Source: Leucogyrophana mollusca
Taxonomy: Eukaryota > Basidiomycota > Agaricomycetes > Boletales
Length of the DNA stretch: 64,000 nucleotides
NCBI GenBank assembly: GCA_021014945.1
Contig: MU266352.1
Span: 1-64,000, forward strand
Direction: 5' to 3'
Part shown: piece after piece, positions 1 to 12,310 of the stretch
Layout of the letters: the number at the start of each line of letters is the position of its first letter
Numbering within the stretch: position 1 is the stretch's first letter
Position numbers and translations under genes: made by a program
The notes under the pieces: generated by a model
What the model saw: the letters and a program-made list of their open reading frames with translations, nothing else
Databases searched by the model: none
What the model was told of the DNA's origin: nothing

Positions 1-1013
1 TCGATTATCCAGTACGACGCAATCGCACACAGGATGGTGAATAGTCCCTCGAGGATGAAGATCCACGACCACCCTGGTTTCCCGCCAATGCCATCCATGT
101 TTGAAATCGCTGCGGCGAGAAGGCCACCTGAAGGGCAACACCTTTATAATACGCCGCGAACAGGACGATATGAGACATACTAAAGGCCCCAGCTATCGTA
201 GCAGACGTAAAGAAAGCGGCGATTCTCACCCCCAGTTCAGACCGTTTGTACCAGCTACAAGCGGATAAGTGTTGGAGTGTGCGCGACACGGGATCTGAGT
301 CCGCACTCACCAAGATATGTAAAACACAATTCCGGGATATAGACCAGCCTCTGCCAAACCAAGCAGGACGCGTAGCGCTTCGGAAGAGTTCAACCTGAGA
401 TATGGCGGGATGAGATGACGGCCTACTCACTCACAAGACCGCCATAGTTCACGAGGAAGCCATGACACATCTAGGCACACCACGTCGAGCCATACAAGTC
501 TGAGAAAGAATGATTGACCCACCATGACAATTCCCCATACGAGCATCATGGAAGATAGCCATATAGAAGGACGAAACCGTCTCAGGACCACATTGCTTAC
601 AGGCTGTGCAACGACCAAAGCAATGTTAACTCACAGTTCGATGATGGCAAGTAGGCGATTCACCTCAAACAGGGCATACGGAAAGAAGAACACGGTGAGT
701 GCGATAAGGTATTGCGTGTCAGTTATGTGCAAGTCGACCTCCATGTTATATAACTGGACGGACTAGCAGTGAGCGCGTCTTCAGTGAGCTTGGTTAGCTT
801 TTGTGCACGCACCTTGGCGTTCCCGATGGCACCTCTGTCAAGAAAGTTGAGTAGGTATAGCAAACCTAGCCATGGCACTACACGGATATCAATCCTCCGT
901 ATGAGCTTGCGCTCGTCGACTCCGGTTGTGTCTACACCTGGGCGATACAGATTGTCGTCCTTGCCAGGGTTGACCGACGCGTCTTCGACTTTTGAGTGGC
1001 TTTCGAGAGACAT
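1..1013 (-). CDS. MFS anion:cation symporter, Dal5/Tna1-like (partial)
   Basis: Plasma-membrane permease of the major facilitator superfamily, of the type that carries allantoate, nicotinate or related anions; the substrate is not deducible. The gene starts at 1013 and runs off the left edge, so the C-terminal half is missing. The first exon (813-1013) carries the family's pre-TM1 signature, RIDIRVVPWLGLLYLLNFLDR. Exon 2 (664-753) continues with LYNMEVDLHITDTQYLIAL and a hydrophobic helix. Exon 3 (from 603) has SNVVLRRFRPSIWLSSMMLVWG. Further down, LRVLLGLAEAGLYPG and WYKRSELGVRIAAFF are typical of this subfamily. Introns at 754-812 and 604-663 are well supported; later ones are approximate. 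It lies 261 bp downstream of ureD on the same strand. Confidence 0.88.
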
Positions 1014-1274
1014 GATCGACCTGGAGAGAGAGACGCTCTGCGATAACGCGACGATGAGTTAAATCTGCAACCGAGAGCGAAGACCAGCCGGTTCCTCGCT
1101 CTGTGTCCGTTATCTCATAATTATAGACATCCGTGCATATATACCCTCCTTTCTCCGGGCTCCACACATGCCAAAGAGACGCCTGGTGGATCTAGGTATG
1201 GGAAGTAATAGGTGGGCGTAAACTGAAGGGACAGCCTTGCGGTACTTGAATGAGTGGCTACTACACAAAGGAGA

Positions 1275-2286
1275 TCAGAGAAAAGCCTTGCAGTAGACAT
1301 CATTTCCAACAATATCCTCGAGCCCTCTCAATGCACTGCGCAGCCAGCTCTTCACATCTTCCGTCTCTATCCCAGCAACTCGCACCACCGCCCCCTTACT
1401 GTCGTCAATATGACTGAGAGACCATAGCAAACGTTCAGGGGAAATGGTTTTGTACACCGAAATTTCCTGGTATTTCCTGGACATCTCGGCGACAACGCCT
1501 CGTGTGAGGGGACCATAAAGAATCAGCATCGCATAGCACGAGTATGGTGCAAGTCTGTCCTTCAGCATTCGCGGGGAAGCGCTGCCCGGCTGTTGGAGAT
1601 CGCTGTCATGCGAATCGGGTTCTTCCAGCAGCAGAACGTCCCTTGCGACGCGGCGTGTGTCAACAAAAACCTCATTGATGCTGTAGTACCGCGTGAAAGC
1701 CCATTCCTCTCCTAACGACTTGCGCCCGGAGGATACCCAGTCAAGCACGATTATCGACGCGTCTTCCAAAAGGTGAAATTTTTGCACCTGGACATAAGAC
1801 GCACTGCGGAAGCAGGTGACAGGATCTGGCAAGAGGAACAAGGCACTTTGTGGGGCAAGGGTCACGTCCAGTTTCTGCGTTGTTATGCTACCTGGCAATG
1901 TCACGGCGGAGGGTGCGGACGCTCTCTTGCCAGGACGCGTCTTGAACACTTTTGTAGACCCCTTGAGAGCAAAAAATCTCAAAAAGGTGTCCCAAAGCCA
2001 ACTTCAAGCCAGATATACGCACCTGGGTCAATAGCACGAGCTTCGTTCCCTTCCCAACATCGACAGAAAGCTTCACGCAATCTCCTCCAACGAGACCGCC
2101 CCCGTAGCTCATCATATAGACGATGGCAACAGCAACAGCATTAGTGACATGGGGTGACAGAAGCTTGAGAGGATATGCACATGAGAGCTCCGAGAAGACG
2201 ACAGTCGAGTTGTGCAAGGACGCTGCGATGCGTCCATGCCCAGCAGTGATACTTCCCGCTCTCTTTCCCAGAGGAAAGGCTGACAT
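1275..2286 (-). CDS. ureD: Urease accessory protein UreD
   Basis: Cytosolic chaperone that binds apo-urease, with UreF and UreG, for nickel insertion and active-site carbamylation. Two exons, 2023-2286 and 1275-1961, with a 61-bp intron (GTGCGT...CTCAAG), give 316 residues, the usual length for fungal UreD. Exon 1 contains YMMSYGGGLVGGDCVKL, the conserved UreD core. The splice rebuilds LVLLTQGSTKVFK, a hallmark of the family. Exon 2 has LEDASIIVLDWVSSGR and LYGPLTRGVV, also typical. The start at 2286 puts the family N-terminus in frame. No other urease gene is in the window. The downstream neighbour on the same strand is a Dal5-like permease, which would fit a role in nitrogen scavenging, but that link is inference. 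Confidence 0.95.
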
Positions 2287-2660
2287 GGATGCTTATCGCA
2301 TATCTCCAAAGCGCCCATATACCCCCGTGATCGTGCTGGGTTGGCTTGTGCACGATGGAACGAATGTTGAACATGTATTCCATATTATATTTCCCATACA
2401 CATCAATTAAAGAGAAAGAGAAAGAGAATCAAACGAGTGGCGATTATTGGCACAAAAGCAAAGCAAGCGACGAGAAAGAGGAGAAAGAAGATAATAAGTA
2501 ACAGGAAAGCTACAGAAAAAATGCCAGAGAGGGTGGGTGGGAGCGAATCCATGAATTTTGTGCTGCGAATAAGGAGTAGAGTCCGAAGGAACTATGAAAC
2601 AGAGTTGAAGATAGAAAACCATGGAGGTGGAACAAGGGGAAACATGGCGGTGTGGGTGGA
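2287..2660. other. Intergenic, ureD upstream / BYR4 downstream
   Basis: This stretch separates the ureD start from the BYR4 stop. It holds purine-rich runs near 2410-2520 (repeated agaaagagaa). I see no conserved coding sequence, and the short open frames are low-complexity. Confidence 0.5.
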
Positions 2661-5433
2661 TCAATACTTCCTGGTGGCCAATGCGCGGATCTCATATAGA
2701 TCTTGCCTATCGGGCTCTCCAAACGGATCCGAGTACCGCGACAAGGTTGTCCGCCAGCCCCTCATCTCCGTCCGATGTCTTTCCTCGGCAGCCCGGCACC
2801 TCTCCACGAAGTCGTCGTCTACGTCGTAGACAATTGACGCACGGGACCCGCGGTCACTCTCCGATTCGGAGTTCGTTCTTGTGCGGCTAGGTGCTGGACT
2901 GGGTGCGGTGACAATAACGGCAGACGCCAACGACGACCCGCTGGTGTCTGATACAGCAGAAACGCCAGCACACGCTTGCTGAATGGCGCGGATAGTGCCA
3001 CCCTTCGTTTCCCACCCATCCCCGTCTTCCTCATCATCTGCAAGATCCGCGAAGACGTCTGGCTCCTCCTCATCAGGAGGAAGAGTTGATATCCAGCACA
3101 TTCGTGTGGGGTCAAATATCATGTTCCCTACTTTGCGAGCACCGGCGGCAAATGAGCCAACAGGCGAGCCAATAGATGAGCCCGTAAGATGTGTGATGAG
3201 GGCGGGACGCGTCGACGTCCCAACGACCGCGTCGAAATCACGAAGAACCTGGTCATTGCCCTCCCAGCGGAGTGTCGAAGGATTCCATTTCATTTCGCCC
3301 ACGACTAGAATAGGAAATCGATATATAAGCATGCCGCCCATCCCAGACTAGACGGGCTGAGACTGACCTTTTGGACCATTGGCACTGCCCAAATGGCGGA
3401 TCAACGTAGGCTTCCTTCTCGTATGGCCGAACACAGGGGATGAAGCATCTTTCTTCTTTTTTATGGAGAGCTCTGCTCCAGAAGTTTTCGATGGGAACTC
3501 GATTCGGCCTGTTCTCCGTAGTGTGTTTGTTGCTGGAGCCAAAGCACCAGAGTTGTCTAAATATGGTATTCTGTCAGCGTAGCTACGCAGTTGTCTATTA
3601 GATCAACGTACCAGGACTAGGCGCATCTCGCCTTCCCTTCTTCCGCATCGTACCCTTGTCCTTGTCCTTCTCTGAGGGTTTCGGCACAACACTCGTAGGT
3701 ATGCGACTTCCCGCCTTTGGTTGCACCCTGAATCGACCTTCTTTCTCCCTGTCGGTAGGAAGGTCATCTATACCATCTAGTTCCGTGCCATCACCGTAGG
3801 TGCGTTGCCGTTTTGGCCGTCGTAGTAATTTAGGAGCAGAAGTTGAAGGGACGGGTGGCGTCTGGGATTGGGCATTGCGGGAGCGTAACGACAATGATGA
3901 GGGCGGGCGTGGAGGTAAAGGGGATGTGGCACGATTTGTAGGAAGAGGTGGGGGGAGACCAGCGGAAGTGGCGGATGGCGGTCCCGGAAAAACGGAGGAC
4001 AAAGCAGGTCGGGATTTCATACGCATGGAGGTGGGCATAGTCAGGCGGAGCGCAGCAGGATTTGAAGATGGCGTCGATGGCCTCGTGGGTGGCACGATGA
4101 AGTCGAGCGCGTGTATACGACTCGTGGAGCTCGTGTGCGACTTGGCACGCGATGCGGCTGTGGGAGCTTCATACCTGGCGAGTTTGGTCGAAGGACCCGC
4201 CATCCCAGAGCCTGATGCCTGGGACGTGCTGGACTCCATGAGGGAGGACAGCGAGGCTTTGCGGGTGAGACCTTTACGCTGGGTTGAAGGTGGGGTCGGG
4301 GGTTTAAGGCCCGAATGTGACTTCTGTCCACGAAGACTGCCAGGTTTGGGAGACAGAAAGGTAGGTGTCGGAGGAGTAGGAGGGGCGGAAGAAAGAGCTT
4401 CCTTATATGTCTGGGCACGTGTTGGAGGCGGAGGGCGAGGGGGTGGCGAGGATGAAAGTTTGATGCGCTGCAGTTGGCGGGCGGAGGAAACGGGCGGATT
4501 CACGGGCGATTTGGCACGATCGCCTCTCAGTCTTGAAGGCGGCCGTGTTGAAATAAGCGATCGGGCAGGCGCACTCTTGCTCCTGTTACCGAAGCGTTGC
4601 GTCTGTTTGGCGAGCCTGCTTGGGCTAAAGTCCTCATCATCTTCAATGACGAGGCCTGTCTCGAAGTCATCCTCAGGATCCGGGCTAGCGACCTTTATTC
4701 GTTGTTCTGTGATTTGAGCCTTTTTCTTCATCTCGAGCATCTTTTTGAGATGCTTCCCACTTTGCCCCGATTCAAATAGCCCTGACGGAATAACGAGGCC
4801 TTCGAGATCACCTTCATCTTCCTCATCACATTCGCTCTCCTCGGAATATGGTAAAGAGACTGATGAAGCTGAATTCGACGATGGGGATGCGTCGGCGAAA
4901 CCAAGCGTCGAGTATGCATCAGATGACTGGGATGATGAGGTCTGGTCCCTATCACCCCACTCCAATGAGTTTTTGGAGGATCGATGGCTGAGAGGCAAGG
5001 GGGCAAGTGAGAGTTGCGTGAGGTCAGATGGAAGGGCGAATGCAGACTCCATATCCTCTTCGATTGGTGTCGGGGGAAGCTGAGGTTTGGGAATGAATTT
5101 GGGGAGGGCCGCGACTTTGATGGTAGATACGCCTTCATCATCCTCTTCATCCTCTTCTTCCTGGCATGTGAGCGGTGGGCGGATGGTGATCATGTTGCCA
5201 GAGCTCCGCCTGGAGAACTCCGACCTGGCGGCCATACCAGCGACCACAGCCTTTGCCTTTGCCCCACCTGTCTGGCCCAGGTCCATTTCGGCGTCCCAAT
5301 CCATATCGTCATCATCCTCCCTGTCCGACTCGACGTCGAGAGAGCGTATGTGGTCGCCTTCTGGGAGGTCGAAATCGGCGTCTGGCCATTCTTCGCGGGT
5401 GAGAACGACTGTTGGAGCTGGAATAGTGGTCAT
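2661..5433 (-). CDS. BYR4: Byr4/Bfa1 family, two-component GAP subunit
   Basis: Scaffold half of the spindle-pole-body GAP (Byr4-Cdc16 in fission yeast, Bfa1-Bub2 in budding yeast), which restrains the Spg1/Tem1 GTPase and so times septation or mitotic exit. Three exons: 3612-5433, 3368-3556 and 2661-3304, total 884 residues. The N-terminus has EEWPDADFDLP and a second acidic aromatic repeat, DMDWDAEMDL. The middle is long, Ser/Pro-rich and likely disordered. Conserved C-terminal blocks are present: TYGDGTELDGIDDLPTDR (about 550-570), PTLIRHLG (about 655) and, across intron 2, VVGEMKWNPSTLRWEGND (about 671-688). Intron 1 (3557-3611) uses the acceptor ATATTTAG; the nearer CAG would put a stop in frame. 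Intron 2 is 3305-3367. The open frame on the opposite strand (3800-4717) is a codon-bias shadow. Confidence 0.93.
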
Positions 5434-5857
5434 GTTGGATTACAGTATCGAGTGTAAATATACTAAGCCCCGCGTAGGGGGGCGAGAGATGCGACTTGTC
5501 AGTCGTGTAATATAGCGAGCGATGTAGAGGGCGAGATAGTGAAGATGATCCTGGGATATCTTCACATATAACTCGCACCGGCAAGTCACAAGAAAAGCAA
5601 AGATTGTAAGGACAAAGGGCGCAGGAACTGAAACGGTTGAATAATGGGGAACTGGAGGCTTTGCGCGGGGATTGGCGGTCGAGTAAACGAAAAAAATTGG
5701 CAGTGTCTTGCCTCGTGTTGGTGTTTGGCGGGCGAACGTCGAGGGGATAGCGAGGGAGGTATTGTGACCGTGACTGTCACACAATCGGTATTACTCCAAA
5801 ACATTGTAAAACAATTCATTATTATTGTTGATGCGTATTTGTACACCGGGATGTCAG
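5434..5857. other. Intergenic, BYR4 upstream / NRDE2 downstream
   Basis: It holds the BYR4 promoter side and the NRDE2 3' end. I see no coding sequence with conserved features. Confidence 0.5.
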
Positions 5858-8800
5858 CTAGTAAGGCATCAGTCGTCTCCTCTCCCTGGCCGCCTGCTCT
5901 ATCTCATCTTCATCTCCGCCTCTTCCGCCATCAGACCCCTCATCGGACCCCTCATCCCCTTCCGAGACCCTCTGACCGTCATCCAGGTATTCATCCAGGT
6001 CCATCCTCATCCGAAGGCCCCTCTCCGCCATCATGTCAACGAAGCCATCGAGTTCGTGAGCGTCAAATACCGATCGCAAGGGTCCGAAAGCGAGTAGATA
6101 CAGATCTGTACCATATTCATTAGTGTCTTAGATGTCCGTTGCAAGGTACTCACCTTTCACGTACGGACATTCTCCAACTGCCCTGTATAGCAGGCTCTTA
6201 GCCTTCCGAAGCTGACCGACCCGAATTTCAAACTCGAGGATAACCCGCCAGATGACCGGACTACCCCGTGTCCTGTAAAGCAAGGTGGTTAGATACCACA
6301 TGTTAAAGCGACCCGTATGGATGAACCTTTCGCTTTCCACAGCGGCAGCCAATCCGCTTCTCGTGCGCTCAATCTCGCTGTCCCACCGTCCCTTCTCCCA
6401 CCCAGCCACCCAGACCTCCGCAACTCTCCTTGCAACGCCCTTTTCCTTTGCTCCAACGTCCAATGTGTTCTGACCTAGCAGTGCCCTCACACGGCCCCAC
6501 ACCCCATGGCCCTTCTCCCCTTCCAGGAACATGCCAAGAATGATCGTGTTGTTGGGGCACGCCTCGATAGCGACCTGTAGACGGTCCCGTAGCACAGTTG
6601 GCGGCGTAGGGTTCCGCAGCGTGACCGAATGGTGATATAGCATCAGTAAAGACGCTACCATCAGGCTTTCGCGAGCCTCTTCGCCTCCGTCAGCAGGTTG
6701 TGAGTCTAGGACAGCGAGCGCAGACACCGGTGATGAAGTCAGCAACTCCAACAAAGCCCTCGTTTTAACCCATGCTTCACGGTCTTTCCAGTGTTCCGTT
6801 GATGCAGCAATGATTTCTTCGAGGTTCCGCTTCGCCCGTAGTACCATCATGCCGCTTGAGCCCTCCACGCTAGCGGATCGCAATATAATCTGCAACGCGG
6901 CATCGGACTTCCCGTCCAGCCACTCTAGCTCGATCCAATCAGCCCAAAGCCGACCGACGAAAGCCTCTGTAGGAGGGTGTGGTGATGCGGTTAGAACGGT
7001 CTGGTACACCTTACGTGCGTCGTCCACACGCCCCCGAAAGCGCTCCAAACGCGCATGGATTGCCCAATGTGGAAGTGAGTCTCGAGCTGTCGACAAAAAC
7101 GAGCGAGAAACCTTCAGAGCACTAGGAACAAGTTAGCAGGCCATCTGCGGAACTATAATGAGCCCTTACTTCTTCACGTTTAATGCTGCCTCGAAGGCGA
7201 GTGCATACACATCCCACTCATAATCCTCTGTCCCACATCTGAGTTGCCTGAACACGCCCCTTATGAACTCCTCATCTACACCATGCACATCCTGTGCGGT
7301 CCACATGCGCCATTTCTCCTTACCAACCCACTCTAATGCCCCGAGCACACCGCATTGCCATCCCTTGATAGGACCAAATGCGCTCGAATACTCCTTTTCT
7401 CGGCCAATGAGTACGCCGGCTTGCGCATCCGCAGTCAGCCGTTTGATAGGGTCGTTCGAAGGAAAGATAGCGGAGAGTTGCTGTGGGGATAGCAGATGGG
7501 TATAGGACCACCTGTCATCCCACGAGTCCTGCGACAGTGTTTCTGAAAAGCCAGGAACGTGGAGACCCAAGAGAGAGAGCCATATCAGCCGGAAGGCATG
7601 CTTAGCACGCTGGGTACTAAGAGATAGCAGGAGTGGTCGGAAGTCGGAAAACAATACCGTAACATAAGGATCCGCGTCATTGGTCTGGTCTGTCGACCGA
7701 GCGGGAATGTGTAAACTCCGATCTGCGTGCGTTTCTGCGGAATACCATCGACCGTAAGGATCACGAGGGCCTTTGTCAATATCGATCCGGGCAGTTCCGT
7801 CGGCTGGAACAACATTATTCTCCGGGCGACCTGATGCTAACCAAGAGGCCCAGCCTTTGGCTCCAGACTCGCCAGCGCGAGGCACCTCCGATTCCCAGAA
7901 CTCCTCCAGGGACTCGAGCTGGGTCCCAAGGGGCAACCCAAATAAAGACTGCGGAACCTCGAATGTTCTTTACAGGCTTTGAGATCAAGGGGCACCCGAG
8001 CGTGACACAAAGGTATGACTCACAATTCAGCTTGAGCTTGGCACAGAGCAGTAGCACGTTCATAGAAGCCTGCCTGCTGCAATGCAACGGCGACCCGCCA
8101 GACAACTCTCAATCTACCAACCTCGGTCTCCTCGTGATCTCCCAGGGCATCGAGGACGCGTGTAGCATCTTTGATGATGCCATCAACACCATTGACCCCT
8201 GTGCGGATTCTCCACTCTAACCATTCCATCCAGATGTCTATACCGCCTATCTTGAGGGCCTCGTCCCATTCAGCGCGTACCTTGCTCTCATGCCAAACCT
8301 CCTCCCCAGACTTGAGATATTTGAGCCGCAACATCGTGGAATTTGAATTGCGCGGGTGTGCGGAAAGCGCACGGGACAGGATGGATAACGTTACCTCTGC
8401 ACGCGTCTTTGTGGCGTTCTTGGACGTAAGAGGAATGGATGATAGAGAACACGCCACGAGAGAAAGCCAATTCGGCACGGAGGAAGGGTCGGACGAGAGC
8501 TTCCCTTCTAAAGATTTCAAAGATAGCTGATGGGACGTTAACACGGGGCCACCATCATCCGAGCTGTCGGAGCCGTCGGATTCAGAGGCAGAGGATTGCG
8601 AGTCAGACTCCTCGTTGTCATTGGCAAGGGTTATTGCCCGATAGGCTTGCTCCACCTGACGCCCTCTGCGAGAGGGAAGGCGTAAGAAGCCATCGACTTC
8701 TTGATATTTGTAACTGTCTCCAGATGCAATCAATCGACGCGTTGGCGCAGCTGATAGCAGGGACCTAGAACCAGAGTCAGACAAGGTAAGTTGCTGTGGA

Positions 8801-9377
8801 ACAGTCAAAAGTGAATAAGGGCATTGATGGCGGTTCCACAGCACATACTTTCCCCCTTCTTCCAAGAGTTATTTCGATACCCTTGCCACCTTTTCGAAAG
8901 ACAGTCCAGGCTGCTCCGAGGCCTAGTATGTTCCTGCCGCCTTGTACATCATTAGATGTCGGTGTGAGAGTCAATATATCACTTACGGTCAACTAGATGG
9001 TATTTTGGAACATCGCCAGCGTGCAAACGTCCATATGTGACATTGAGTGGATCACCTTTGCGGTCGGAGTAAAACGTAGGCTGGGAATCGTATTGCCCAG
9101 GCGGCCGGGCCTCTTTCTCTAAGCGCATTCGATCCTCCTCGGCCTTGAGTCTCTCATCGTCCAGAACCCTTTGGGTGGACCAGCCGTCCGCGTGGGACGT
9201 GGGCTGCCCGAAGTGTTTGTCGCGTTTCTTTTTCGTTTCCCTGTCGCCCTTGTGTTTCCGACTCGGACGTTCGGACTTGTCCGTGTTGTGGTGGGGTGGT
9301 GGGTTGCTCGGGCCAGGATCAAGATCGGGAAACGAGGAGAACGAGGGTGGAAAGGACGAAAACGAGGGTGGAGTCAT
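5858..9377 (-). CDS. NRDE2: NRDE2 family nuclear protein
   Basis: Homologue of NRDE-2/Nrl1, a nuclear HAT-repeat protein that works with the Mtl1/MTR4 helicase in RNA surveillance, splicing and, in some organisms, nuclear RNAi. Six exons: 8987-9377, 8849-8940, 8024-8793, 7170-7967, 6154-7121 and 5858-6105, giving 1088 residues. The N-terminal basic KHKGDRETKKKRDKHFG region is followed by FYSDRKGDPLNVTYGRLHAGDV, split here as FYSDRKGDPLN and VTYGRLHAGDV. Then come DSYKYQEVDGFLRLP and long helical repeats (SRALSAHPRNSNSTMLRLKYL; SLPHWAIHARLERF). The C-terminal block LLAFGPLRSVFDAHEL...ERGLRMRMDLDEYLDD matches the family's end. Intron 3 (7968-8023) uses AAAG|AACATT, because this alone keeps phase and restores ELTFEVPQSLFG. 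NIP7 is divergent, 257 bp away. Confidence 0.93.
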
Positions 9378-9634
9378 GTTATGAGATGGTGACGGATATG
9401 AAAAGAGACTGTGATAGGATCGAGACGCGGCGTCTAGTTATTTATCGTTAGGGTCCAGTCTTTTCGATGTCACTGTCCAGTGTCAGTAGCCATCAGTCAA
9501 CCAGTAGAGGCCAGCCACAGTCTCAGGTAACTACCGCCGGTAACTCCCGTTAGGCAATAGACCCCTCCTACAGATTATTTCAACGCAATCGCTTCTTTTC
9601 CGCTATCCCTTTCCTGTACCCCAGCCTGCCAGCA
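9378..9634. promoter_or_regulatory. Shared divergent promoter NRDE2 / NIP7
   Basis: A 257-bp gap lies between the two start codons, which point away from each other. Pyrimidine-rich tracts lie close to the NIP7 start. No specific element is assigned. Confidence 0.5.
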
Positions 9635-10448
9635 ATGCGTCCCCTCACAGAAGAAGAGAGCAAAGCAGTCTTCACGAAACTCGCAAACTACATCGTATGC
9701 CACCCTTGCTATCCTTTCAGTGCCAATCGTTCTCATCTTGGACACCCCCCATTTACAGGGAAAGAACCTGATCCATCTCATAGACCGAAAAGACGAACCC
9801 TATTGCTTCAGGCTCCAGAAGGATAGGGTATACTATGTCTCAGAGTCATCAATGCGGCTCAGCATATCCGTCGCTCGCCCAAATCTTGTCAGCCTGGGTA
9901 CATGCTTTGGAAAGTTCAGCAAAAGTGGCAAGTTCAAGCTACACATAACCGCCCTCGAATATATTGCGCAATACGCAAAATACAAGGTGCGCTTTGTGTT
10001 AGTACACGTTTTATCCACAATTTCAAGCCTGCTCGCAGATCTGGATAAAGCCAAACGGCGAGATGCCATTCCTATACGGCAATCACGTCGTCAAAGCACA
10101 CCTCGGTCGGATAACAGAGGATACACCTGAACATCAAGGTGTCATCGTATTCAGCATGAACGACGTACCACTTGTGAGTCTCACTGCTGCCTTCACTAGC
10201 TACGTTCTAATGTAGGCGACAGGGTTTCGGCGTAACAGCACGGTCCACTGTGGATACGCGAAAACTGGACCCGACTGCCATCATAGTCTTCCATCAGGCG
10301 TACGTGTCAAAATTTCGCCAGTCATCTCCCAATTATTGATGCACCCCTTCGCAGTGATGTCGGGGAATACCTACGAGACGAAGTGAGTGCCCGCGCTTTT
10401 TCTGGCACATGGCCTGGCTGATGCGCGCCTTAGGAAACACTTTTCTAA
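9635..10448 (+). CDS. NIP7: 60S ribosome biogenesis factor Nip7
   Basis: Small nucleolar RNA-binding protein with a C-terminal PUA domain, needed for pre-27S rRNA processing and 60S assembly. Six exons: 9635-9694, 9759-9986, 10039-10173, 10223-10299, 10355-10382 and 10434-10448. They encode 180 residues, the same length as the human protein. Motifs are [20 protein letters not shown] at the start, [20 protein letters not shown] in the middle, and [18 protein letters not shown] plus [16 protein letters not shown] in the PUA part. The last exon is only 15 nt and supplies the classic acidic end ETLF. All introns are 49-64 bp with GT-AG ends. Without the tiny last exon the frame would run into unrelated sequence. 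Confidence 0.95.
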
Positions 10449-10879
10449 TGTCTTGGTCTTTCGTTTTTTCTTTCTATCCCTCTTCCCCTCATGCTAGTTT
10501 GCTGTCTGGTCACTGGGAGATATTATATGGACCCGCTCACATTCGTAGATTACTTACAACTCAACACGGTTTTGAAGTGCTCAACCGTGTTTTGGTGGTT
10601 GTACAAAGGCTTATAACATCACCACTGCTGGAGTCTTTGGGTAAAAGTATTGTAGTTCGTTTTACTTGGGTAGAAAAAAAGGTCTATTTGCTAACGGATT
10701 TCCACCTTCCATCCACATGGATGAGTGCAAATGAAGCGTATTCAGCCGTCCAGGTTGAACTTGTCACGAAATGTGACCAGCATGAATCCCAGATTGATCT
10801 TTTCCTCGCCGTGTTCTATCTGGTCATGGTGACACTCGCCGTCATCGTAATCCTCTTCGTCGTCGGAACATGATGGAGA

Positions 10880-11790
10880 AAGGGATAATCGCATCATCTA
10901 CATCGGAATTATCAGATTCATCTCCTACATTACTCCCAACATCGCATTCACCGCTGCTTCCATCACGCCCATCCGAGTCTTCATAGTCTTCATGCAGACT
11001 CAGTGTGGCTGTGCTTTCGCGCTTGAATGGCCCCAAGACATGGCTGAAAATATACTTCAAGTCTTATTTATTGCGGATCGTGTTGGACGTGGATGCCGGG
11101 GAACAGCCACTCTGTAATGTACTCTATCACGTCGGCGGGACAAGTGCATGCAGATCTGGGCCCGTCGTACTGACCAGCGCCCAATCCAGTACCCTTACCC
11201 CAAGAAGCATAGGAAAGTCTGCATGAGGCTTCATGAAATGTTGGACTGCACGAGGAGCTGGAAAGTACGCATCCGAGTTCGCCCAAATGTCAACCCAGTT
11301 CACCAGCCTGTGAGATAGACGTGTCGTGATCACAGGTGACCAGACCGCTAAGTGCTCGAACTTTGGGCAGAGATCAAGAACGAGGTGGTGGGGATGGGAG
11401 CCGGTACATACTCCTTCTGAAATGGTCAAGGAAAACGTCAACACGGGCCCAAATTTTCGTATGAAGTTCGAGTGCGGTACTGCAGACGTCATCGAGAACC
11501 CTATTTGGCGCGCTGTGAAACAGTCGCAGCGCGACAGTGACCAAGACGTGGCAAGGGCGAAAAGCTGCGGCTTCCTTCTGATGGTGCGCATACCAAGTAA
11601 TCTGAAGGCTGTTCAAAATACCAAGGTATACTGGCTCATTGTGGCCGCCAGTGGTCGGCCCACACATGTCAAAAGCCGGCGACTCCGTATTCATCCAGAG
11701 TAACAGGTGCGATACGACTTCAGCGACCAACATTTGAGGACCAATGTCAAAATGTGTAATCCGAGAAAGCGTATAACGCAATGATTACCA
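10880..11790 (-). pseudogene. Decayed basidiomycete F-box/LRR-like gene remnant (tentative)
   Basis: Between NIP7 and SEC39 the minus strand carries protein-like fragments in different frames and in a sensible order. They read HFDIGPQMLVAEVVSHLLLWM (about 11750), then HLVLDLCPKFEHLAVW and FPMLLGVRVLDWALVSTT (about 11400-11160), then ADVIEYITEWLFPGIHVQHDP (about 11135-11074). Between them I find frame jumps without GT-AG borders, and the frame then meets TAA near 11070 although similar-looking sequence (RLEVYFQP) continues. Agaricomycete proteins annotated as F-box or hypothetical have this general flavour, but I cannot name the family. It could also be a real gene with unusual introns. Upstream minus-strand frames to about 12160 may belong to it. 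Confidence 0.35.
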
Positions 11791-12310
11791 GCTCTGACGA
11801 GCTATAAAATCTCCATGTGGTCGGTGGATCAATGGCAAGAGTCGAGCGGGAGGCCAGAGGACACCAGTGGAGGGCCCAGCTTTTAACAGAGTTAAGCTGT
11901 TGCTTGTAGAGAAGCGGGCCATGGTGGTGTCCTTTACCATGGGGCCCAAGCCAGAATTGGTTTCCAGAGAATACAGGTGAACGGGTCTCTGGTCGGTACG
12001 GAGCAGAACTACTTGCCGACACAGTATGTCAATTGCGACAATGTCATGTTTTGCACACGGGATAACGGTCCTGTTCTGACAGAACATGCCCAACCTCGAA
12101 TACGCCTTGAAGGGGTGCCGTGCAGCTAAGATGACCTCCGAGTGTGATACGGGAGTGTACAAGTGGTGGTGGAAAGAAGACCTTTGTTAGATTATGATAT
12201 AAGCTGCAAAGCTGCAATTCGGCCGTAATATCATCCGTTCGCAGCACGTGACCAAACCCACGTGTCGACCGTGTGTGTAGTCCTCCGAGCCTTGGCCTGA
12301 CGCTATAGCC

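Noticed and set aside
3800..4717. 305-codon open frame on the plus strand
   Set aside because: It lies wholly opposite the BYR4 first exon, is Gly/Arg-rich and shows no family motif; it follows from codon bias of the Ser/Pro-rich minus-strand protein.
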